This document shows, piece by piece, positions 21,278 to 30,700 of a stretch of DNA of 64,000 nucleotides. Within the stretch, counting starts at the first letter, position 1. Each line of letters opens with the position of its first letter. The position numbers were made by a program, and so were the translations under genes. Source of the DNA: Symbiodinium natans (taxonomy: Eukaryota > Sar > Dinophyceae > Suessiales > Symbiodiniaceae); the NCBI GenBank assembly GCA_905221605.1, contig CAJNDS010001158.1:535001-599000 (forward strand). Reading direction: 5' to 3'. The notes under the pieces are model-generated. The model was given only the letters and a program-made list of their open reading frames with translations. It did no database searches and had not been told where the DNA came from.

Positions 21278-21832
21278 GGAGTTCTGGGATCTGGCCGAGC
21301 TCTGGCAAGGCATCATCCAAGTTGTTCCGTCATGCGACAAAATATTTGCGCGTGACGCCCACTGCTTCAGCATGCGTGTACTATATAATATACTATATAA
21401 TATAAGATAATATACTATATAATATAAGATAATATACTATATAATATAATATACTATATTTTATCCATTATCTTATATGGACACGTAAAGCAGGGAGTGA
21501 AGGATGCGGATGAATGGCTTGGAGCTTTGGGAGAGTGCGATGTCTTGACATGTAAAGAGGTACAGAGACACGTTTCGCAAAAAAACTTCCAGATTGCAAA
21601 CGGCCCGGGATGTCCAGGGCCAACACCGCGTCCTCTCCAGCCGGTGAGACACCCTAAAGTCCTAGTCAGTATTGGTCAGTCGAAATGCACATGCTTCTGC
21701 CACGGAGGCTACTGGGACCGGCGCGGTGTGGCTCTACGCCAGCAGCATGATCGCGACATCCTGGCAGCATGTCTTACCTACGACGATGAACTCGTCGCGG
21801 AGTTCGGCCGTTTGGTACTTGTGGCCGTCTAG
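21278..21832 (+). CDS. Unrecognised coding piece(s)
   Basis: A short exon-like piece 21278-21308 (EFWDLAELWQ) follows a CCCTAAA array by a few bases (GAAG|GAG) and ends in a GC donor. An open frame 21494-21832 then reads GVKDADEWLGALGECDV, with a Cys/His-rich part KCTCFCHGGYWDRRGV and LTYDDELVAEFGRLVLVAV before TAG. A possible donor GTACAG at 21557 would split it. The two pieces may not belong together, as an AT-rich repeat (21376-21470) lies between. No domain recognised. Confidence 0.33.
21376..21470. repeat. AT tandem repeat
   Basis: Unit near ACTATATAATATAAGATAAT repeated about four times. Confidence 0.9.
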
Positions 21833-22061
21833 TTCGGGAGCTTGGTGCTTTGCGTAGGGGCCCACCATTTTCGGACCTCAACCATGGCCAACACCATGAC
21901 CAGCAGCTAGACATCACAGCAAAGAACCTAACTTGCCGTCATGACTGGCGGGGTCTTGTTTCTGCATGTTTCTGCAAGCGGCCTGTGGGATCCAGATAAA
22001 AATTGCAGGTTGGACAGGTCGGACAGGTAGGCGGCCTGTCAAATCCGATCCGCCTAACCAG

Positions 22062-22130
22062 GCTGCGCGGCGCGCGGACTGTGGGCCACGGTCCCTGGCG
22101 GAGCTGAGGCGGAGCTACGAGGCCATTCGG
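22062..22130 (+). CDS. Exon-like piece using telomeric GTTTAG as donor
   Basis: 69 nt between CCAG|GCT and CGG|GTTTAGGG, phase 0 at both ends, reading AARRADCGPRSLAELRRSYE then AIR. GC-rich and helical. The donor would be the first bases of the telomeric repeat itself. No family recognised. Confidence 0.3.
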
Positions 22131-22266
22131 GTTTAGGGTTTAGAGTTTCGGGTTGGCTTTTGGTGCCCCGGTCCTTGCCTTCGAAGCAGGCAGTGCAATC
22201 GGGGTCAAGGGTTTTGGGGGATGTTGGGGACCAGGGGCTGAAGCAAGGAAGCGTGGCCATCCTCTG

Positions 22267-22337
22267 AGGGTTTAGGGTTTAGGGTTTAGGGTTTAGGGTT
22301 TAGGGTTTAGGGTTTAGGGTTTAGGGTTTAGGGTTTG
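22267..22337. repeat. TTTAGGG array, about 10 units
   Basis: Perfect units. Confidence 0.95.
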
Positions 22338-22417
22338 TCTAAAACCTTGGCCAACAGGCCGAGAGCGTCGAGCACCAGCAGCAGGGAGCTGCTTTGATGC
22401 AGGCGCCCGCTTTCGTA

Positions 22418-22529
22418 CCCAGGTCTGAGAAAAACCCATAATTAAGGTATAGACCCTAGTTCATAATCAGGATCCTTAGTATAACTTAGGGTATATACCT
22501 GAATTGAGGGGTTTTTTGGAAGATCTGGG
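22418..22529. mobile_element. TIR element, family A, one end decayed
   Basis: Left terminus mutated (CCCAGGTCTGAG), right terminus intact; flanks TA and TT. Confidence 0.7.
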
Positions 22530-22992
22530 TTACTGAGTTTGATGGACCTTGTTTGCCAAAGAATCCCGAGTTTTTTTTTGGTTTTCGATCTGGCAACCCC
22601 AGTGGTCCTTTGGCCTGCCCAATGGGAGCCCCACCCACGCCTACTCCCCGTCGTTTAAGATTCATGAGCATCAGACAGTACGACCGCTGCTTGGGAAATC
22701 ATCTGAAACCATATTAGAAGCAGGGCTTATCTTACTGTTATTGGGTGAGTGTATATAAGGTTCCTTTTTCAATATTGGCGAGTGTACACATTGGGTGCCC
22801 TTTTGGGGGTGCAAGAAAAATATACCCTACTTTATGAATCACCCCTAAACCCTATAAACCCTATAAACCCTACACACCCTATAAACCCTATAAACCCTAA
22901 ACCCTACAGGCAATCCGACCTCCCCCTGCCCTGTTTTTTTCACACAAGGGGCTCCGTGAGTCCATTTTCCTTGCGGCCTTTCGGGGAACGTG

Positions 22993-23102
22993 CCCAGATC
23001 TTCCAAAACCCCTTAATTAAGGAATTATACCCTAATTTATACTAAGGACCTTATTATGAATTAGGGGATATTCCTTAATTAAAGGATTTTCGAAGATCTG
23101 GG
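22993..23102. mobile_element. TIR element, family A (110 bp)
   Basis: Flanked by TG on both sides, again a 2-bp duplication. Reversed core. An exon-like frame starts 10 bases downstream. Confidence 0.78.
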
Positions 23103-23111
23103 TGAGTAAGT

Positions 23112-23351
23112 GTGTTTCAGCCGGCCTTTTTCAAGCGTTTTTTGCAAAACGACATCTCCGTAGTCGATAAAACTTTCAGCCTCATATACCCTGCAACCGC
23201 ACAGTTTCCGACCCTGTACCTGTACAAAGACCTATCTCTTCTACAGGCGCTGCTGCAGAGCGCAAGCCACGGTGAGCGGTTGGAGGCCTGGCGTTCGGCT
23301 TACATGGGCCTACTGAGTTACTGTCCAGTAGCGGGGTGTCACAGGTTTTAA
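23112..23351 (+). CDS. Exon-like open frame of unknown family
   Basis: Reads FQPAFFKRFLQNDISVVD, FSLIYPATAQFPTLYLY, LLQALLQSASHGERLEAW before TAA. It starts 10 bases after a TIR element and is followed by a long TTTAGGG array. Protein-like but unplaced. Confidence 0.26.
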   Translation: MFQPAFFKRFLQNDISVVDKTFSLIYPATAQFPTLYLYKDLSLLQALLQSASHGERLEAWRSAYMGLLSYCPVAGCHRF

Positions 23352-23383
23352 GGCATTTTATAAGGCTTTGGGCTCAGGGTCTA

Positions 23384-23465
23384 GGGTCTCGGGTCTGGGG
23401 TCTAGGGTTTAGGGTTTAGGGTTTAGGGTTTAGGGTTTAGGGTTTAGGGTTTAGGGTTTAGGGTT
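23384..23465. repeat. TTTAGGG array with GGGTCTAGGGTCTCG lead-in
   Basis: Starts with variants TCTAGGG/TCTCGGG and becomes nine perfect units. Confidence 0.93.
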
Positions 23466-23567
23466 TCAGACTTTCGAAGCCTTTTTCGCCTCCCATGCCT
23501 CAGCTTCTCCGGGGCGCCGCGCAGCGGGAGCTCCAGCGCCTTGCTGCTGTGGCCGCTGCTTGGTGAT

Positions 23568-23879
23568 AGTTGGGTAACCTTTTGCAATTTTAAGGGTTTA
23601 GGGTTTAGGGTTTAGGGTTTAGGGTTTAGGGTTTAGGGTTTAGGGTTTAGGGTTTAGGGTACTTAAGCCCAACAAGAAAACCAGGATGGGCTATTAGGCC
23701 CAATAACCCCCATAAACAGCCCGATAAAGGCCCTTGTTTAAGGGTTATAGGGTCCAATAGCCCGTCCTGGTAGTTGGGTAACCTTTTACAATTTTAAGGG
23801 TACTTAAGCCCAATAAAAATTTAAGAAATAGCAGCTTTTTTTCATATTGAACTTTTAATATTGTCCCAACCATGAACTA
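23568..23879. mobile_element. Nested F-type elements with telomeric and C-element insertions
   Basis: TAGTTGGGTAACCTTTTGC...AATTTTAAGGG at 23568 is interrupted by a TTTAGGG array (23593-23660) and resumes as TACTTAAGCCCAA. After the C element, the same stretch recurs uninterrupted from 23771 and runs to CCCAACCATGAACTA. A third copy lies at 60117-60212. Confidence 0.65.
23681..23770. mobile_element. TIR element, family C (90 bp)
   Basis: CCAGGATGGGCTATTAGGCC and the inverse ending CCCGTCCTGG. It sits between two copies of an F-type sequence. Confidence 0.7.
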
Positions 23880-23921
23880 GGCTGTGGCTGCAAGCACCGG
23901 AGGCGGCGGACCTTGTCTCTG

Positions 23922-24032
23922 CCTTGGGGACCAGATGAACCCTGAAAGGGTTTAAGGTCCATATACCTGAATAGGAATGATAGTAGTGTAGGGTATAGAA
24001 CCCTATTTTAGGGTTCCATTTCGTCCCAAAGT
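23922..24032. mobile_element. TIR element, family B, copy 3
   Basis: TTGGGGACCAGATGAACCC on the left and GGGTTCCATTTCGTCCCAAAG on the right, slightly decayed; core CATATACCTGAATAGGAATG is nearly identical to copy 2. Confidence 0.55.
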
Positions 24033-24430
24033 CTCGGTGTGGTTTTCCGCGAGCCAAGGGGAGAGATAGTCGCCCATGCCACTTTAATTAGCAAAACGAT
24101 CCGATGTAGATCTCGCCTAAATCGCACAGATTGCAAGGGAAGTTCGTCAGCCTGACCCAATCACCGCACATGCCCTGTTGTCGGGGAGGCGAAGCGCACG
24201 CATGAGAGTGCCATCGTCCTGGCCCTGAGGGCTTTTTGGAAGTCCGACGGCTGAAAGCCACTGAATGCTCGAGGGGCCCAACTCGAAAGGGCAGACCCCA
24301 TGGGGGCAACTGACTCATTAATGGAGGTTCAGGGCACCCTAAACCTGCCTAAACACGGCATGGGGGCATTCATTCGAAGATTCGAAGATTGTTTCCTTGT
24401 TCTTCACAAGGAGAAACTTTACTTGCTAAG

Positions 24431-24592
24431 AACTTAGCGAGTGTCATGCTTGCGCAAGTGGGCAAGTGGGATGTGGTTTGTCTGTTTGCATGAAACTAAG
24501 AACTTAGAGAGTGTCATGCTTGCGCAAGTGGGCAAGTGGGATGTGGTTTGTCTGTTTGCATGAAACTAAGAACTTAGAGAGTGCCATGCTTG
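24431..24592. repeat. 70-bp tandem repeat, 2.3 copies
   Basis: Units start at 24431, 24501 and 24571 (AACTTAG-GAGTG-CATGC). The third is cut after 22 bases by a TTTAGGG array. Confidence 0.9.
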
Positions 24593-24809
24593 AGGGTTTA
24601 GGGTTTAGGGTTTAGGGTTTAGGGTTTAGGGTTTAGGGTTTAGGGTTTAGGGTTTCCCTGGATGGGTTGAGGATGACCTGGAGCTTTGGCCTGCGTTCGT
24701 TGAGAGTGAGCATTCAAAGGTTTGAGGATGCAATGTTTGAGGTTTAGGGTTTAGGGTTTAGGGTTTAGGGTTTAGGGTTTAGGGTTTAGGGTTTAGGGTT
24801 TAGGGTTTG
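24593..24809. repeat. Two TTTAGGG arrays
   Basis: 24593-24655 and 24739-24809, nine and ten units. Confidence 0.95.
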
Positions 24810-25608
24810 AGGGCTGGCAATTTCTCCTCAAGGTGTTACACCGGTCGATGTTTGTGCTCCCCCTGTTGAATAAGGTCACGCATCGACACCCCTGAAGCTG
24901 CCAATTCTCGGAGCCCTAAACCCTAAACACTAAAGTCTAGGTTTTAGGGTTTAAGGGTTTTCGGGCCCGAGTTTAGTAGGGCCTAAACCCTAAACCCCAA
25001 ACCCTAACGCATGTTAGCCCGAATATTGAGCCCCAACTTGAGAGCAGCCTGTGAAAGCTGACAGCAGTCTTGGCGTCTGCTGCCGTGCTACCTTGCAGCC
25101 GGTGTCTCTAAGGGTCCATGTTCCCAGTCTTTCTGTCGCCCGAAGCTTATAGTTCAGCTTCTAACCATTCCCGGATTTCGAACTGCAAAACGTGGGACCC
25201 CACACCAGGTATGTCAAGGCGTGCTTCATAATCATATGGAGACGGAAGTTAAGTCCAGTTAAGTACATGGCCCGCACCAGAGGGGAGATGTCTAAGCACG
25301 ATGCATGCTTCGAGTTAGGCCTACGACCTCCTCGCAAGACTCACCCCATTTCTGCTGGGAGGCGTTGACATCCTTACGGTGCCAGCTTCCACCCAAACTG
25401 TAAACTGACGGAGAGTCTGAGTGTTAACTTCCAACCTCCTGGCATCAGAAAACGTGTAAGAGTTCGGCTTGAAATTCAGTGAAGTTCAAACTTGCTCCTA
25501 AGTGGGCTGATGTCACTTCCATCCTCCTCAAACATCGACCCTTGGAGTTCACATTCCCCAGTCAATCCACTTGTCGTGGGTTGCTGCCCTTCGTGCACCA
25601 AGAGAGAA

Positions 25609-25685
25609 ACCCTAAACCCTAAACCCTAAACCCTAGACCCTAAACCCTAGACCCTAGACCCTAAACCCTAAACCCTAAACCCTAA
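25609..25685. repeat. CCCTAAA array with CCCTAGA units
   Basis: Eleven units, three carrying the same A to G change. A Pro-rich open stretch (KPAPKPRPQSHEAFPVPR) follows directly and may be an exon. Confidence 0.93.
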
Positions 25686-25810
25686 GAAACCTGCACCGAA
25701 GCCTCGGCCGCAGTCCCACGAAGCCTTTCCTGTGCCTAGAGGTTGGGGCTACATGAACCCTGACTCTAAGGGTAGTCACATGGGCTCTGAATGTGTTCTG
25801 ATGTATGGGC

Positions 25811-25876
25811 CCTTAATTTGTAGAGGATATGTAAGGGGCAGAAAAGGGGTCCCCTTTTTTTAAGGGCCCATACTAA
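25811..25876. mobile_element. Short TIR element
   Basis: TGTATGGGCCCTTAA and TTAAGGGCCCATACT bound about 65 bp. Confidence 0.45.
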
Positions 25877-26700
25877 GGGACCATAGGGATTAGGGTTTAG
25901 GGTTTAGGGTTTAGGGTTTAGGGGTCGTAAGGCGGACAGCTCGGCCCACAGCTTCACGCCGGCAGCTACCGAAGGTCTAAGGCAGAAACCCAGAGCCCAC
26001 CGCACTTGTTTTCCAACCCTCGGTGGTGGGGTTGAGGGTTTAGGGTTTAGGGTTGGTACATGACATGGTCTCCTCACCTCGTCCCCCTTAACCAAAGTGA
26101 TCCTCGCAGTCGCTGCGCAAATCAAACAGCGCGAATCTCACTTCTTGCGCACTTGGTGCCCAAGGGGTTGCGCATGCAAGATGCAGTACTGAAGACAACT
26201 GCCTAATTCGGAGCTTTGGAGCTTTGCTACCGGGCTGACTTGTTGCCAGTGGGATGTCTGGCCACGGCATTTCCAACTGTACAAATCTATGGGTGCCTCG
26301 CTTGTCGTGGCCTTGCTTGTGAAGAGGTCGCGCCAACTCCAACCTGGCTAAACCCTAAACCCTAAACCCTAAACCCTAAACCCTAAACCCTAAACCTTTC
26401 TGATTCTACTGGTAGCTCCTTGAAGATTTTCGTCCCATGGTGCCCAGGCAATCACTCGTAGTTCCTACGCTTTTGTAAGGGCGGGCCCAATTGTTCAACG
26501 GTTTTTTTGGTTGCGCTGAGAAATTGTGTCAGATAGAGACTAATGTGACGCACATCAGCCAAAGGGCAGCAGGCACTTTGAGCGATAGTGATGCGGGGAC
26601 CACCTTCAGATCAGTAACCCTAAACGCGCCCGCCCCCACCCTCCCTTCCCTAGAGCCAGTACGATCAAATCGGTTAATCGCAAACTGTCCAAGTACTGTC

Positions 26701-26957
26701 AGGGTTTAGGGTTTAGGGTTTAGGGTTTAGGGTTTAGGGTTTAGGGTTTAGGGTTTAGGGTTTAGGGTTTAGGGTTTAGGGTTTAGGGTTTAGGGTTTAG
26801 GGTTTAGGGCAGAGCCTGAAATTGGACCAGCATTTGCGGGGCGCAGTTGAAAGGTGAGGCCTCGGAGGCTTGGATTTAGGGGTTTGGGCCTTGGGGTTTC
26901 CTAGGGGATCAGGGGTTTAGGGTTTAGGGTTTAGGGTTTAGGGTTTAGGGTTTAGGG
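26701..26957. repeat. TTTAGGG arrays, 15 and 6 units
   Basis: 26701-26810 and 26911-26957. An exon-like piece ending in GTGAGG (26813-26855) lies between. Confidence 0.95.
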
Positions 26958-27188
26958 GGGGGGGGGGGGGTAAGTTAGGTTGAAAGCTTAAGGCCAGCGC
27001 ATGTAAAAAGCTGCCCTGGCCATTGTGGTGCAAGAGTAAGTTGCTTTCGGCGAGGCATTCGCGTTCAAGGCCCCGTGCGCTTGCAGAGTGCAGGAGACAT
27101 GTCCAAGAACTTATACGACTTGCCAGCGATCCTAACATGAAGCCTCTGAACCCTAAACCCTAAACCACTTGACTCCATGACCCTGCAG

Positions 27189-27296
27189 ACGTCATTTTGC
27201 AACATCTCCTTCATGCTCTGTCTCCTGTTCGCGGAACAGCATGGCTTTGTCCCTGTGCCGCGCGCCTATGCGGTGCCTTTGTTCCACTTCACTGAG
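27189..27296 (+). CDS. Exon-like piece, hydrophobic
   Basis: 108 nt, phase 0 to 0, between CTGCAG|ACG and GAG|GCAGGG (GC donor). Reads TSFCNISFMLCLLFAEQHGF and VPVPRAYAVPLFHFTE. A CCCTAAA array lies 22 bases upstream. It precedes the dioxygenase start by 430 bases and is not part of it, since that gene opens with its own family N-terminus. Unrecognised. Confidence 0.32.
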
Positions 27297-27321
27297 GCAG
27301 GGGTGGGGTCTAAAGAATTCC

Positions 27322-27441
27322 TACAGTAAACTCCGAAAAGTTGGAACATCCTTATCCCCATACCCCTTAGGGTACACTAAAGGGAATCCCAGCCCTAATC
27401 ATCCTTAAAAGCCATGTTCCAACTTGTCGGAGTTTACTGTA
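27322..27441. mobile_element. TIR element, family E (120 bp)
   Basis: TACAGTAAACTCCGAAAAGT at the left and ACTTGTCGGAGTTTACTGTA at the right, 28-bp inverted arms with few mismatches; single copy here. Confidence 0.65.
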
Positions 27442-27724
27442 TGCCCGAAGTGTTCCTGGGGTCATGTTTGTTTTAGGTTCGGTCGGGCGTGGGCAATGGA
27501 TCTTGTCAAGTCAGTCCCTCCAGTCGAGAGACGGCTTGCTTGCAAGATGGGATAATCGCCAGGTATCATCTAAGAATCTAGTCTTCATTTGAGGGGCAAG
27601 CGGCAAACCCTAAACCCTAAATCCTAAACAACTTGTGGACCTCCAAGAAAAGCCACCTTAGGCTAGTGGTTCTTTGCGCTGGGACATGACCAGGTCCCCC
27701 GTCCGAAGGGCCATCCACACAGCG

Positions 27725-30700
27725 ATGCCCTCGCTGGACATATCCCCATTCCTTGCAGGCTCGCTGAATGAGGGGGTTTAGGGTTTAGGGTTTAGGGTTT
27801 AGGGTTTAGGGTTTAGGATTTAGGGTTTAGGGTTTAGGGTAAAAAAGGGTTTAGGGGCAGCTTCCAGGTTCAAAAGGGTTAGGGTTTAGGGTTTAGGGTT
27901 TAGGGCTCAACAAGCAATTGTCATTGTGCCAGCTGACGTACAGAGTCTGGGTTAAAAAAAGGGCTTTGTTGAGTGTCTTGGACAGGGCTTTACTAGTATG
28001 GTGAGAGCCAGGGTCCGGGATCACGCCGAGTGCATTTTTTCACTAGACAGCACGATCAAACCGAAAGGTTTATCATTGCTGAGTGGGGGCTTCGTGTATC
28101 TTGATGCAAACTATTGTAGTCACCGTGTTCTATGCTCTCGAGACCTGAAGCAACATATGCCACAAACAAAATGCTGACGGCATTATTTCAAGTGGCAAAG
28201 GAAGTCTGTTTGCGCCAAACCACCGCACTGATGGTTCGTCACCTGTTTCGTTTTGGTACAAGAAGCTGCTGGGTGAGCAGCGCTGACATTCTGTGTCTGG
28301 GGCTGGCATAGGTCCATAGATCCATAGGTCCCTCCAGTCAGCAAACCCTAGATGGCCATGCGACGGCGCATCCAAATGGTCGGGACACTCGGAAGTGTCG
28401 ACACAGACACTGCGCCCTTACACCCCGCGCTACACCTTCACCCTATAGGCTCAGGGTCTCGGGTTTGGGGTTTAGGGTTTATAAGGCTTAGGGTTTAGGG
28501 TTTAGGGTTTAGGGCTCGTTGTTGGGGTGACGACCATCAGGCATTGTACAATCATCGGGTTTGGGACGGCAGCCTGCCTGGACAATTTCGTGCTTTGCAG
28601 CTTGGGAAGTTGCCGGAGGTTGATTCACAGCCACGAAACCCCAACTGCTACATTTTCTGCTGCCCTAGACCTTCAGTGGTGATGCCACATCACCAGGGAA
28701 GAGCCATCAAACCCAAAACCTGCACCTCAACCCCCCCCACACCCCAGAAGTCCGCTGCCGCCCGCCATCCCATTTCTAAAGACTCTCAGGTTTCTACATT
28801 CGCAATCTTTATTACCCTGAAGCCCCTGTAGAATCCTTATTAATTAAGCCATAAAACAGTTTAAGCTTCATCGGGCCCCCCAAGCTGCCCCGGCAAACCC
28901 GGCTTCCAGGCGGTAGCAAGGCGGAGAAGCAGCGCTGCGCGCGAGAACTTGAGCCCAGCCCGACAGGGTGTTGCGGAGGCTTCATCTTAGTTCTGGGGTT
29001 GAGACTTTAGGCTCGGCTTCATCTTTTGCTTGCTTGTGCTCTCATGTGAATCGGTCGATGTGGGCGGGGGGGATAGCGGGATGCCGCAAAAATGGCACCC
29101 TGGCGTATCCGTGATTGAACTAACCCAACGAGTGCATCAAACCACCTATAACCTAGACCTCACAAAGCAGCCGCAAACCCCACCGAGAGAGTGCGCTTAG
29201 AAACTCAGGACCGGGCATGCAGAAGCACAGGCTTCTTTTACTTGGACGGCCACGGCGTTACAGAGCACGAGGCCTCCTCTTTAGCATCCAACCGAGAAAA
29301 CTGGATTTGGGGTTTTGGGCTTTCTGTTGGGTCTTTGGCCTCGGGGTTCAGAAGCGGGGTGCGCGTTTGCTGTGCAAACTGACGAAGCATCTGGGCTGTT
29401 GAGCGCTCTTCCCCACGCTGGAAACAGTTCGTTAGCAAATTTCGGGCACCCGATGACACAGCCTGGGCGACGATATTGGTCCTGGGTGTACGGACTTGCG
29501 CAGGGTATCCTGAAAGACCACGTCCCTTCCAAATCCAAACGTCGCAATTGTCAAGCAATGTCCGGTTTTCCTCGCCGTGAGCGTCCTGATACCCAGATTT
29601 TGTATCAGCTTGAAGGTCAATCGGTTGCAGGTCGTACGTGCGTGCGCTGTCAGGTCGAAAACCTGCACAGGCTTGCTCGACAGTTCTTCGCGCTACCAGG
29701 TGCTGCCAAGGCTGCCGAAAACTGCTAGTTTCACACTGCACCGCTGCATGAGGAGTTGTAGCAGCAGTGTCAGCATAGCCAGTACGCCAGTAAGGGAAGG
29801 AGTTGTGTTAGACCTTGGGATTTTCGCGGCTTACAAGTAACCTAGTCCTAGGCCACCCTACAAAGTGACGAGCAAGAGCTTGTGCAAAGAGGTGAAGCGC
29901 ATGCGGCATGGGATGCAGCATGCAGGAAGCGATTGCTCTTTCTTCTGATCAAGATTTTGCAAGAGGACCAGCATATTTCCCTAAACCCTAAACCCTAAAC
30001 GGATGTCGGGATCAACCTGAGCAGTAGGGACCTGCCCAGCATGGCACAGCACTGCAACTCAGGTCTCAGGGAGGCTTCGGTGAATCTGCTTCTGTCTGCC
30101 GTGAGGATATCAGAAACTTGGCATGAACGTGACGAAGGACCAAAGAGCGACTCGGCCGCACTTCGCGGTGGTAAAGGCATGTGGGGCGCAAGATGGCTCC
30201 GACATATTTCAGGGGCCTTCGTAAATGCGCGGCGGCATTCCTGTGTGTTCCTGGAATCCTCTGTTCTCCCAGTCCCTTGGGTTTGTTTAATAAGAGGTTC
30301 AGGGAGCTGCAGCACACCTCCGTGCGCCACAGACTTGGCATTGTTTTGAATGCCGAAGGCCCAAGCTAGGAGGGGTTCCACGTTTCTACAATTTGCGTAA
30401 GAAGCCCCCACCAAAATAGAATATAGTAATCCATATATGCAGTGTTATTTGTTTTTTTTTGGCGGGGGGTTTCTGAAGCAAATAGTAGGTTTAAGGCGGT
30501 CAGAGTTGCAGGATTGGCAGGAAGCCCTCGACTTCTTTGCGGAAGTCCCGCCCGGCAGCGTGCCCTGGGCTGAAACCTTCAGACGTCAGAACTTCAAACG
30601 CAAGACTATGCAAGAATGCTTTCTCTTGAAAACACGGGGGGTGATGAGCATCAAGATCATTCTGTGCGAAGATCTCTAGTCATAATGTCCTTTCCTTGCT

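Noticed and set aside
24431-24592. Spaced direct repeats as a CRISPR array
   Set aside because: The 70-bp units are contiguous with no variable spacers, and the genome is eukaryotic.
29238-29741. Minus-strand open frame of 167 codons, the longest of its kind near 29 kb
   Set aside because: It overlaps exons 3 and 4 of the plus-strand dioxygenase, which carry family motifs (GFFYLDGHGV, ARQFFALP) and phase-consistent splice sites; the minus frame has no recognisable motif.
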